Virus record (IMG/VR): IMGVR_UViG_3300021957_000359
Location: 1-21,976 of that record
DNA from: a virus
Strand: one strand, 5' to 3'
Length of the DNA stretch: 21,976 nucleotides
In this document: positions 1 through 5,554 of the stretch, piece after piece
How the letters are laid out: each line of letters starts with the position of its first letter
How positions within the stretch are numbered: the stretch's first letter is position 1
Position numbers and translations under genes: made by a program
The notes under the pieces: generated by a model
Told to the model about the DNA's origin: nothing
What the model saw: only the letters and a program-made list of their open reading frames with translations
The model's database searches: none

Positions 1-63
1 AATCTTATAGCCAATGATAAAGTCTTTATAGAAGTCAGGTATGTTATTGATTGGATAATTCAT
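1..63 (-). CDS. Partial small ORF at left edge, unknown
   Basis: An ATG at 63-61 opens a frame that stays open to the window edge for 21 codons (MNYPINNIPDFYKDF...). It starts 7 bp after the stop of the preceding minus-strand ORF, and a weak GGGAA lies upstream. The tight spacing fits the small-gene series read leftwards from 689. No family is recognised and the C-terminus is missing, so it could still be a chance frame. Confidence 0.45.
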   Translation of the reverse strand, partial: MNYPINNIPDFYKDFIIGYKI

Positions 64-70
64 GATGTTC

Positions 71-244
71 TTAGTTCCCTTCTTTCATACAAAGGATTAA
101 TAGCAATACCCACCCACCTAAAGCGACAATAGGTGATAAGAGTATCACAAGTGCTAATTGTTTCTTACTAGTTGTTTCGAACGGATCTGCTATCGGCTGT
201 TGAGCCTTTGCAAACTTCAACAAGGATTGATCGATATTTTTCAT
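71..244 (-). CDS. Small single-span membrane protein (57 aa), unknown
   Basis: The frame translates to 57 aa starting MKNIDQSLLKFAKAQQ. It has a polar N-terminal segment of about 29 residues, one hydrophobic segment of about 23 residues (from LALVILL to VLLLILC, residues 30-52), and a short tail KEGN. That layout is a one-span inner-membrane protein. The start lies 9 bp after the stop of the 60-aa gene, consistent with co-transcription. There is no clear Shine-Dalgarno, only an A-rich leader. Small one-span proteins in phages are often holins or other lysis proteins, but nothing here proves that. Function unassigned. Confidence 0.6.
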   Translation of the reverse strand: MKNIDQSLLKFAKAQQPIADPFETTSKKQLALVILLSPIVALGGWVLLLILCMKEGN

Positions 245-253
245 ATTGTTTTA

Positions 254-436
254 TTAGTTGGTTTTGGGTGGTAAAATGCCAGTTTCTTTGTAAAAATCTA
301 AAATACCTATTGGTTGGTTTAACATCTGATCACCAAAGAATACCATTCGATAAGGATGTGAGCCTTTAATTTGCCAACCGCAATCGTAAACCCATACATC
401 AGACCAACCTTCACCTTTATATGTTACTCCCTTCAT
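254..436 (-). CDS. Conserved-looking hypothetical protein (60 aa)
   Basis: The protein is 60 aa, starting MKGVTYKGEGWSDVWVYD and rich in aromatic residues, with no membrane segment. I chose the ATG at 436-434 rather than the one at 457 because a strong Shine-Dalgarno (GAGGAGGTGG) lies about 7 nt upstream of it, and because this start falls 1 bp after the stop of the DUF7249-like gene. The longer frame would overlap that gene. It sits between two other small minus-strand genes and is probably translationally coupled to the upstream one. No function is recognised. Confidence 0.7.
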   Translation of the reverse strand: MKGVTYKGEGWSDVWVYDCGWQIKGSHPYRMVFFGDQMLNQPIGILDFYKETGILPPKTN

Positions 437-437
437 A

Positions 438-689
438 TTATGCCACCTCCTCTTCATCTTGTTGATAGTGTTCTGCTATTTCTTGCCAGTCGACATTTTG
501 AAGGAAAGCTAAAGCGTAATCTCTACCGATGCCTTCATCAGTACTTTGCTCGATCAATTCCTCTGCAAATTCACGCATACCATCAGATGATCCATAAGCC
601 CAGCTTTCACCGTCTCCATCGAATAGCTCTAAATTAACTCTCCATGTTTCATAGTTTGTCCAGCCGTTATATGTATTGTCGTTTTTCAT
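438..689 (-). CDS. DUF7249-like small phage protein (83 aa)
   Basis: The protein begins MKNDNTYNGWTNYETWRVN. The 'YNGWTNYETWRVNLE' block is the signature I associate with the DUF7249-type small proteins common in phages and some bacterial mobile regions; their function is unknown. The remainder is acidic (GDGESW..., C-terminal DEEEVA). The ATG at 689 is chosen because the family motif begins right after it; the frame can only be extended to a TTG at 737, which adds 16 unrelated residues. The leader is A/T-rich without a Shine-Dalgarno. The gene follows a long gene-poor stretch, so it probably heads a new transcription unit. Confidence 0.75.
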   Translation of the reverse strand: MKNDNTYNGWTNYETWRVNLELFDGDGESWAYGSSDGMREFAEELIEQSTDEGIGRDYALAFLQNVDWQEIAEHYQQDEEEVA

Positions 690-870
690 AATAGTTATTG
701 AGTTAGTAATAATGTGAATAGACTCTTTAAGCCACAATTTGACAAGCTTGTAAATAAAAACTTTTTAATTGTGTTGTAAGTAGCTGATTAACAAGTAATA
801 GGAATATTCAATAGACTTTTAGATAATTGTAAGCAAAACGATTTAAAGCGAAAACAAGCAACAAAAAGCC

Positions 871-910
871 AATGATCGTTTGTGATCGTTATTGATCGTT
901 ATTGATCGTT
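871..910. repeat. Four tandem 10-bp repeats with TGATCGTT core
   Basis: The units are AATGATCGTT, TGTGATCGTT, ATTGATCGTT and ATTGATCGTT. The 8-bp core TGATCGTT is identical in all four, and only the two leading bases vary. The 10-bp period puts each copy on nearly the same face of the helix, as expected for cooperative protein binding. Each unit contains one GATC. Confidence 0.9.
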
Positions 911-947
911 TTGAAGACGGCTCGAAATATCAAATATACAAGTAAAT

Positions 948-979
948 GATGTCATGACGTCAAGATGTCAACAGGTCAA
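948..979. repeat. Four tandem 8-bp repeats (GAYGTCAA-like)
   Basis: The consecutive octamers are GATGTCAT, GACGTCAA, GATGTCAA and CAGGTCAA. On the minus strand each reads as a TTGAC/ATGAC element, so the array presents phased -35-like hexamers to leftward transcription. It lies 37 bp from the 10-bp array. Confidence 0.85.
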
Positions 980-1001
980 GTGACGCAATTCAGCCTGTTG
1001 A
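968..1001. repeat. 8-bp inverted repeat TCAACAGG / CCTGTTGA
   Basis: The arms at 968-975 and 994-1001 are perfectly complementary across an 18-bp spacer. They join the end of the octamer array to the adjacent CTGTTGAT duplication. This may be an operator or a stem. Confidence 0.7.
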
Positions 1002-1010
1002 TCTGTTGAT
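995..1010. repeat. Tandem duplication of CTGTTGAT
   Basis: Two identical octamers lie directly side by side. Their complement (ATCAACAG) resembles part of the neighbouring octamer array (GTCAACAG), so a single protein could read both. Confidence 0.8.
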
Positions 1011-1115
1011 ATGCGAACCCTGTTAATGCAAGTAAGTTGCAATAAGCAAAACATCTGTTTACCTTCTAAAAGCCTTAAGCGATTAGACATAATACATATT
1101 TGACGAACTCTTTTC

Positions 1116-1152
1116 TAGTACATAGGTTATAAATCAGTGCTAAAATGTACTA
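1116..1152. repeat. 8-bp inverted repeat TAGTACAT / ATGTACTA
   Basis: The arms at 1116-1123 and 1145-1152 are perfectly complementary with a 21-bp spacer. There is no T-tract beside them, so a terminator is unlikely. A dyad operator is possible. Confidence 0.6.
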
Positions 1153-1280
1153 TATCTAACAAGTTGTCATAAATCGCATACAAAAACACCTGCCCCCCCA
1201 TAGAAAAAAAGTAGGGTAGCCAAGGGGTAAATTTATGTTTGCGTATATAGCGTAAGCCCTTCAGATTTTTTCGACTAATC

Positions 1281-1484
1281 TTAAAAGTTAGGACTGATTA
1301 GATCGTCTTCATCGTCCATGTCTTCGGCACTGAATAGTATCTCAGCGTCAGTCAAAACGGTCAGTTTAGCGAACTCCAACGAGCCTACTATTGTCTGGTC
1401 GTTAAGATCGAACTCCTGCTGGTATCTCCTGATTAAGTTGTCCAAGTCGAACATAAAAGAGTCTGTTTGGTCGTTGTTATTCAT
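1281..1484 (-). CDS. Acidic small hypothetical protein (67 aa)
   Basis: The protein starts MNNNDQTDSFMFDLDNL and is strongly acidic, with a C-terminal cluster EDMDDEDDL. The middle is probably helical (LIRRYQQEFDL, SLEFAKLTVLTDAEIL). An AGGTAGAG about 13 nt upstream of the ATG is a weak, distant Shine-Dalgarno. It stands alone between two gene-poor stretches downstream of the large terminase, the position of the small 19.x genes in T7, to which I see no similarity. Small acidic phage proteins often act as DNA mimics or host-protein inhibitors, but that is only a possibility. Function unknown. Confidence 0.65.
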   Translation of the reverse strand: MNNNDQTDSFMFDLDNLIRRYQQEFDLNDQTIVGSLEFAKLTVLTDAEILFSAEDMDDEDDLISPNF

Positions 1485-1631
1485 ACTTGCTTACTACTCT
1501 ACCTAAAGATGTTTAACAAGTAAAGGCTCTTGCTTTAAATTAGGTGTGACAAAATGTCCCATGTTATAACTTATTAACAAACAGCTACTTAGAACTTTAG
1601 GCTTTACAACAAACCTGTAATGGTTCATAAA

Positions 1632-1640
1632 TGCTATAAT
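1632..1640 (+). promoter_or_regulatory. Extended -10 element TGCTATAAT on plus strand
   Basis: TGCTATAAT is a perfect match to the bacterial sigma-70 extended -10 (TGnTATAAT). No good -35 hexamer lies 16-18 bp upstream, which extended -10 promoters tolerate. Transcription would run rightwards, opposite to every other gene in the window and towards the 3' end of terL. Two short dyads start just downstream, near the expected start site. In AT-rich DNA a chance match is quite possible. Confidence 0.35.
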
Positions 1641-1644
1641 GGCC

Positions 1645-1674
1645 CTAACGCCTAGTTAGACGTCGCTTTAGCGA
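1645..1674. repeat. Two adjacent small dyads beside the -10 element
   Basis: CTAAC-GCCTA-GTTAG (1645-1659) is followed after 3 bp by TCGC-TTTA-GCGA (1663-1674). Each is a 4-5-bp perfect stem. They sit where RNA polymerase would start from the plus-strand -10 element, so they could be an operator or a structured 5' end. There is no following T-tract. Confidence 0.45.
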
Positions 1675-1721
1675 ATAACATACATAGTAATATTAACAGC
1701 AGTAAGTAGTAGACGCTTTAA

Positions 1722-1952
1722 ACTACTCCTACTCAAAAGTTGTTGTAGCTTTCTCATACTTCGTTCTTTCGAAAACTAAAGTTATAACGTTCTTTAAACA
1801 AAGCTTTTAAAAAGGGGAGATGTGTTTACACATATAAACCAGTAGGAGTAGTAGCAGTTTTATCGTCAGCTATATATAACTTATAACTGTATCTACACTA
1901 AGTAAGAAAACACTTTATATACAGTAATAACAGCTTTGTTAGGAGTAGGAGT
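1722..1952. repeat. Three-copy 12-bp motif with alternative pairing
   Basis: ACTACTCCTACT (1722-1733) is the exact reverse complement of AGTAGGAGTAGT (1841-1852). A further copy, AGGAGTAGGAGT (1941-1952), can pair with the same target over 9 bp. In a minus-strand RNA the two like copies come first and the complementary copy last, so either of two long-range stems could form. Confidence 0.6.
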
Positions 1953-1964
1953 GTTAACGACTAC

Positions 1965-3650
1965 CTAAGTCCAGAGTATAGCTTTACTTCTACTACTTCT
2001 CTTATAGAAAGAGTCAGTAAACTTTGTTAACTCTTGTTGTAACAGTTCTTGTTTTCTATCAACCATACTTTGGTCTACATCAGCAGCCATTTGCTGCACC
2101 CAATAACCAACAGCGATTGATAGAGCATCAAGACGGTCATCATGAGCCAAGCTACCTCTATCTCTTGTTATCCTGGTTAACTGATAGAACAGCATATATT
2201 TAGTCTGTTGTTCTATAGGGTAGCTAAGAGCACTCTTATAGTCGTCAGTAACACAAGAAGGATCAAAGATAAGTCTATGACTGTTTAACACAGGTTCTAA
2301 CGTGTCTACGATTCTAAGCTCCTTCTGTTTGTTATGTCTTACTTCTTCTATTGTTACAGGGTAAGAGGTACGAAACAGAGGTTTAATCAGTTCCATAAAC
2401 ATACCGTCACCAAAGTTAGACTCTATAACTACTTTGTTAACTTTGTTATCCTTAGCGATAGCGACCAGTCGTTTAAGAGTTACTTCATCGTACCCACCTT
2501 TAATACCACCGACACTAGGAACGAACAACTGACCGTTAAGCATCTTGACAACAGCGTACCCTGTTTCATCCTTACCTCGTCCTGACGGGTCAATAGATAG
2601 AACAGAGCCACTATAAGGTACGTTCTCACCGATAGTCTTAAAGGGTCGTTTAAAGCGGTCACCACTCAAACCTACATTAGGCAGTGTCTTATCAGCTAGA
2701 TCGTTATCAGAGGACCACAGTACCTTCTCAGGAGCCGTATCAACATCTACATCTAATATGATAAGGTCGTTGATCTTCAGAGGGTATCTATCAGCATCAG
2801 AGAGCTTAGGATTAAGCATGAACTGTAGAGCGTACCCAGTACGACCGTACGACATCTTACGCTCCTCAAGGTCCATATTAGTGAAGCGAGTAGGTTCTGT
2901 AGTTGTACCGACAGTAGCTTCATCGATTTTATTACTCAGGAGAGGTGCTAGATCGCCTCCGTAGTTCGCATCGACTTCTATCTCATTAGGATACTCAGAA
3001 GGCCATATACGTGCGTTGTAGCCCCTGTCTCGCAGTTTGTTGTATATAGAGTCTTCACATTGAGGAGTACCCAGGAAGAGGATACGAGAGGTGTCTAAGG
3101 GTTTAAGGATAGCTTCGAACTCTTTTACTTGTTCATCTAGCTTATCCCGCATACCTTGAGTAGCAGAGTTGTTAGGTACTTCTACGTCGTCAGCAACGAT
3201 GATGTCAGCACGACTACCTGTTAACTGTGAGGAGATACCTAGAGATTTAACAGAGGGAGCGTGAGAAGCAGGACTGGGTCCGACATCAAAGGCTATCTTA
3301 CTGAATCGTTGGTTCTCTGTAGGTTTTAGGTGATGTAGTATAGGTATCTCCTGGATGATCCGTAGAGTGAAAGTAGAGAAGTCATCGGCACGATTCTTGC
3401 TGGCAGATACAACAAGTATGTTCTTACTAGGGTTGAGTAGGAGTTGATGTACTACATATGCACTACAAACCCACGACTTACCTACTCCACGAAACGCCAT
3501 GATTAACGACCGCTTAGGACCGTGCTGCATATAGTCAGCTATGTCGTACTGTAATTCAGTAGGATCAGGAAGGTTAAGATGTTTCCATACGATGTACAGG
3601 AAGTTACGGAAGTCTTTAAGACTCTCAGGTATCTCTTGGTGTTTCTTCAT
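1965..3650 (-). CDS. terL: Large terminase subunit (TerL), T7 gp19-like
   Basis: This is the ATP-driven DNA-packaging motor and headful/terminus nuclease. It is 561 aa, close to T7 gp19 (586 aa). The N-terminal ATPase has a Walker A-type loop AFRGVGKSW (residues 52-60), Walker B IIVADDVE (150-157, with the catalytic Glu after the Asp pair) and the coupling motif LFLGTPQ (191-197). The C-terminal RNase H-like nuclease has SIDPSGRGKDETG (352-364), VVIESNFGDG (407-416) and LAHDDRLDAL (501-510), which supply the acidic metal ligands. All key motifs look intact. No Shine-Dalgarno is visible before the ATG; the leader is TTTTACTTTACAAT. It is preceded by the small terminase and a hairpin. Confidence 0.97.
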   Translation of the reverse strand: MKKHQEIPESLKDFRNFLYIVWKHLNLPDPTELQYDIADYMQHGPKRSLIMAFRGVGKSWVCSAYVVHQLLLNPSKNILVVSASKNRADDFSTFTLRIIQEIPILHHLKPTENQRFSKIAFDVGPSPASHAPSVKSLGISSQLTGSRADIIVADDVEVPNNSATQGMRDKLDEQVKEFEAILKPLDTSRILFLGTPQCEDSIYNKLRDRGYNARIWPSEYPNEIEVDANYGGDLAPLLSNKIDEATVGTTTEPTRFTNMDLEERKMSYGRTGYALQFMLNPKLSDADRYPLKINDLIILDVDVDTAPEKVLWSSDNDLADKTLPNVGLSGDRFKRPFKTIGENVPYSGSVLSIDPSGRGKDETGYAVVKMLNGQLFVPSVGGIKGGYDEVTLKRLVAIAKDNKVNKVVIESNFGDGMFMELIKPLFRTSYPVTIEEVRHNKQKELRIVDTLEPVLNSHRLIFDPSCVTDDYKSALSYPIEQQTKYMLFYQLTRITRDRGSLAHDDRLDALSIAVGYWVQQMAADVDQSMVDRKQELLQQELTKFTDSFYKRSSRSKAILWT

Positions 3651-3660
3651 ATTGTAAAGT

Positions 3661-3696
3661 AAAAGAGCCGTCCCCGACTAATGCAGTGACGACTCT
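3661..3696 (-). terminator. Hairpin with short T-tract between terS and terL
   Basis: On the minus strand AGAGTCGTC (3696-3688) pairs with GACGGCTCT (3672-3664), a 9-bp stem with one G-U pair and a 15-nt loop, followed by TTTTAC. It looks like a weak intrinsic terminator or an RNA processing site in the 69-bp gap upstream of terL. Because terL must be expressed, it would reduce rather than abolish read-through. The long loop and short T-tract keep confidence modest. Confidence 0.4.
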
Positions 3697-3719
3697 AAGG
3701 GTGTGTAGGGAAGAGCAAG

Positions 3720-3968
3720 TTAAAGCTGTTTCTCTATAGGTGTTTCTTGTTCTTCGTTAAAAGGTAACGTATTGAAGTCAGTACCTAGTTGATCCAAAGC
3801 AGTACCGCTACGGTTATCAACAGTTACATTGTTATCCTTTAAGTACTGTCTAATCATATTCATCAACGAAGGATTATACTCCTCCATAGACTTCATAAAA
3901 TCAATAGATGCTGAACATAGTTTTGTTAACCCGTCAGCAAGTTTAGCTCCTTCTACGTGATCTTTCAT
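3720..3968 (-). CDS. terS: Small terminase subunit (TerS), T7 gp18-like
   Basis: The 82-aa protein starts MKDHVEGAKLADGLTKLCSA. Small size (T7 gp18 is 89 aa), helical content and position directly upstream of terL point to the DNA-recognition subunit of the packaging motor. Residues 32-50 (NPSLMNMIRQYLKDNNVTV) resemble the T7 gp18 stretch around 'SPQLYNAINKLLDRHKF', a pattern shared by podovirus small terminases, and an acidic, proline-containing tail follows. The start lies 6 bp after the stop of the RHH gene, with only a weak GAGAGA upstream. Assignment rests on synteny plus weak similarity. Confidence 0.75.
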   Translation of the reverse strand: MKDHVEGAKLADGLTKLCSASIDFMKSMEEYNPSLMNMIRQYLKDNNVTVDNRSGTALDQLGTDFNTLPFNEEQETPIEKQL

Positions 3969-3974
3969 ATAATT

Positions 3975-4166
3975 TTAGTCTCTCAGCAGTTGGTCGTGGT
4001 CGCCTCGTCCGTTCATGTTGTTGAGTATACGGGTAACCCACGATTGCAGAAGAGCGGAGGAGCTAAGGCCGAGCGTATTGGCGACCTTAGCTACCTCCTT
4101 CTTTTGCGAGCTTGCGAGACGAAAAGTTAAAGCGACTGTATCCTTCTTCTTACTTTTCGAACTCAT
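3975..4166 (-). CDS. Ribbon-helix-helix (Arc/CopG-like) DNA-binding protein
   Basis: The 63-aa protein has a lysine-rich start (MSSKSKKKD), then a beta-strand VALTFRLA (residues 11-18) and two helices (SQKKEVAKVANTLG, SSSALLQSWVTRILNNM). That is the MetJ/Arc/CopG fold order: the strand enters the DNA groove and the helices form the dimer. The 'LGLSSSALLQSWV' segment matches the usual start of helix 2. It lies between the last fibre gene and terS, 6 bp before terS, so it is co-expressed with packaging. It could be a repressor of late or early promoters, or a DNA-recognition accessory of the terminase. Its target is unknown. Confidence 0.7.
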   Translation of the reverse strand: MSSKSKKKDTVALTFRLASSQKKEVAKVANTLGLSSSALLQSWVTRILNNMNGRGDHDQLLRD

Positions 4167-4180
4167 ATAGCAAACTGGTG

Positions 4181-5362
4181 TTAGGCCATTGCAGCTGTAA
4201 AGTCAGCCAATGATCCAAGATTGTTTCCGTCTCCAAGAACAACGTCGTTAGCTTTAACGTCGATCAATTCAGCAGACGAGTCGTCTCCAGTGATGTCAGT
4301 AGAAGTAGCAGAAGCTGAAGTTTTGTAGAAAGCGAACTTGTCTAATCCTTCGTCGTATACTGCAGCGATGTTTCCGTCGTCGGAAGAACCACGCTCAATG
4401 ATAAACCCGGCGTCGTTACCGTTGTTAGCACTTGAACCTGCTCCGTCATTGAGAAGCATGATAGCATCTTTAACTTGGGAGTTGGTGGTTTCAAGGGAAG
4501 TAGTCGTGCCTTGAACGGTTAAGTTACCGCTAAGTACAAGATTGGTTCCACTTACGTCTCCTGTGAAGGAAGCACCACTAAGGTTAGCTTTAGCAACATC
4601 AAGAGCGGACTCAGCTGCACGAGCAGTTGAAGCTTCAGAAGTGATATTCGATTGAAGAGTCGTGTCAGCAGACGCTCTAGCAGTAGCTTCACCACTAACA
4701 GCAGCGATACGAGCAGTTTCTTCGCTGTCGATATTGGACTGTAAAGTCGTATCAGCAGAAGTCCTGGCAGTTTCTTCGTCGTCAATGTTAGTTTGAAGAG
4801 TAGAATCAGCAGCTTGACGTGCAGTCTCTTCAGAATCAATGTTGCTCTGTAAAGTCGAGTCAGCACTGGCTCTTGAGGAAGCTTCACTAGTAATGTTCGA
4901 CTGAAGAGTTGTATCGGCAGATGCACGAGTACTTGCTTCAGAAGAGATAGCGTCAGCGTTAGTTTTGATCTGTCCGTCAAGAGCTTCATCAGCTGCGACC
5001 AAAGAACCAGCAGAAGTGATGTAGTTAGTAGAAGCATTAGCTGAGTACGAACCACCAACACCTAGACCAGCACCACTTTGAGTAGCGTCAAGTTCGGATT
5101 GGATAGCGGAGTCAGCGGATGTTCTGCTACTTGCTTCTGAGTCGATGTTACCTTGTAAGGTACTGTCAGCAGATGCTCGGCTTGAAGCCTCAGCAGTGAT
5201 GTTAGATTGCAGGGTAGTATCAGCACTTGCACGACTGGAAGCTTCGCTGTCGATGTTCGACTGAAGTGTAGCTTCGGCAGCTAACGCACGTGTTTCTTCT
5301 ACTGCAATAGCACTCTTGGTCGATTGACCAATTTGATAGAATATAGATGATGTATCTGGCAT
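4181..5362 (-). CDS. Tail fibre with 18-residue coiled-coil repeats (393 aa)
   Basis: The protein starts MPDTSSIFYQIGQSTKSAIA. Residues 22-260 hold about ten units of an 18-residue repeat of the type EASSRASADTTLQSNI, broken once by a Gly/Ser/Ala insert (GAGLGVGGSYSANAS, from about residue 96). Such Ala/Ser/Leu repeats form long trimeric coiled-coil shafts. The C-terminal part (from about residue 265) has GTNLVLSGNLTVQGTTTSLE, a beta-helix/knob motif seen in marine phage fibres, then a Gly/Asp-rich domain likely to contact the receptor. There is no Shine-Dalgarno; the leader is a CAA-rich unstructured stretch. It is the last fibre gene before the RHH/terminase block. Confidence 0.85.
   Translation of the reverse strand: MPDTSSIFYQIGQSTKSAIAVEETRALAAEATLQSNIDSEASSRASADTTLQSNITAEASSRASADSTLQGNIDSEASSRTSADSAIQSELDATQSGAGLGVGGSYSANASTNYITSAGSLVAADEALDGQIKTNADAISSEASTRASADTTLQSNITSEASSRASADSTLQSNIDSEETARQAADSTLQTNIDDEETARTSADTTLQSNIDSEETARIAAVSGEATARASADTTLQSNITSEASTARAAESALDVAKANLSGASFTGDVSGTNLVLSGNLTVQGTTTSLETTNSQVKDAIMLLNDGAGSSANNGNDAGFIIERGSSDDGNIAAVYDEGLDKFAFYKTSASATSTDITGDDSSAELIDVKANDVVLGDGNNLGSLADFTAAMA
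4600..5300 (-). repeat. Degenerate 54-bp tandem repeats in the fibre gene
   Basis: These encode the roughly ten 18-residue coiled-coil units. The DNA copies are diverged (many synonymous differences, e.g. alternate AGC/TCA serine codons) but keep the 54-bp period. They are split by one non-repeat insert at about 4940-5080. Unit number could change by recombination between copies, altering fibre length. Confidence 0.75.
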
Positions 5363-5404
5363 ATTAGTATTTAACTATAGTTGTTATTGTTGTTGATGTT
5401 AAAA

Positions 5405-5548
5405 TTAAGCAGTACCGTCGGAAACAATCTCCGTCCAAGCAGAACCGTCCCAAATGATAACTTTATTAGTGTCCGTCTCAAAGTATGTTTCACCAGCAGC
5501 TGGCGACGCAGGACGGGTTCCTGATGTGACTGTATTTAATTTAGCCAT
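5405..5548 (-). CDS. Small fibre-module protein (47 aa)
   Basis: Direct translation gives MAKLNTVTSGTRPASPAAGE followed by TYFETDTNKVIIWDGSAW and a short tail. This is a known type of short virion-associated protein in marine podoviruses and myoviruses, in which a beta motif 'G.TYFETDTNK..WDG..W' is present almost alone. The ATG at 5548 lies 7 bp after the stop of the 78-aa gene, and a GGAGGAAG sits about 14 nt upstream, inside that gene's end. The motif is shared by other ORFs of this cluster. It is probably a structural add-on to the fibre or tail; its exact place is unknown. Confidence 0.8.
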   Translation of the reverse strand: MAKLNTVTSGTRPASPAAGETYFETDTNKVIIWDGSAWTEIVSDGTA

Positions 5549-5554
5549 GATGTC

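Larger units (their letters stand above)
690..1280. other. Gene-poor region with short tandem and inverted repeats
   Basis: About 590 bp show no convincing gene on either strand in an otherwise tightly packed genome. It holds a 4 x 10-bp array (871-910), a 4 x 8-bp array (948-979), a 2 x 8-bp array (995-1010), inverted repeats at 968-1001, 1027-1041 and 1116-1152, a 10-bp palindrome ACAAGCTTGT (742-751) and a run of seven C (1193-1199). This density of repeats suggests a control region: origin, early promoter region or genome terminus. Which one cannot be decided from sequence alone. Confidence 0.7.
1485..1964. other. Gene-poor region downstream of terL
   Basis: About 480 bp have no gene that I trust. 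The region holds a plus-strand extended -10 (1632-1640), two small dyads next to it (1645-1659, 1663-1674), a duplicated CGTTCTTT (1762-1769 and 1788-1795), a hairpin ATGTGT/ACACAT (1820-1833), and three copies of a 9-12-bp motif around ACTCCTACT that can pair with each other. It follows terL in the minus direction, so it would be the terL 3' untranslated region unless transcription stops first. Confidence 0.65.

Noticed and set aside
871-1010. CRISPR array
   Set aside because: The repeats are 8-10 bp and directly abutting, with no spacers.
1127-1201. Minus-strand 24-codon ORF (MGGQVFLYAIYDN...) across the C7 run
   Set aside because: There is no ribosome-binding site, the start lies on a homopolymer, and no similarity is recognised; probably chance.
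1185-1221. Minus-strand T-run (TTTTTTT at about 1204-1210) as a terminator
   Set aside because: I found no stable hairpin directly upstream of the T-run in the minus-strand reading.
1668-1757. Minus-strand 29-codon ORF (MRKLQQLLSRSSLKRLLL...), amphipathic
   Set aside because: It overlaps the pairing motif and a dyad, and its start signal is weak; it may be a peptide but support is too thin.
4552-5061. 169-codon Leu-rich minus-strand frame inside the fibre gene
   Set aside because: It is a frame shadow of the coiled-coil repeats: low-complexity Leu/Thr sequence, fully inside a well-supported gene.
5363-5404. CTATAG in the leader of the 393-aa fibre gene as a T7-type phage RNA polymerase promoter
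   Set aside because: Only a six-base resemblance to the T7 promoter core; no matching longer motif was found before other genes in the window.
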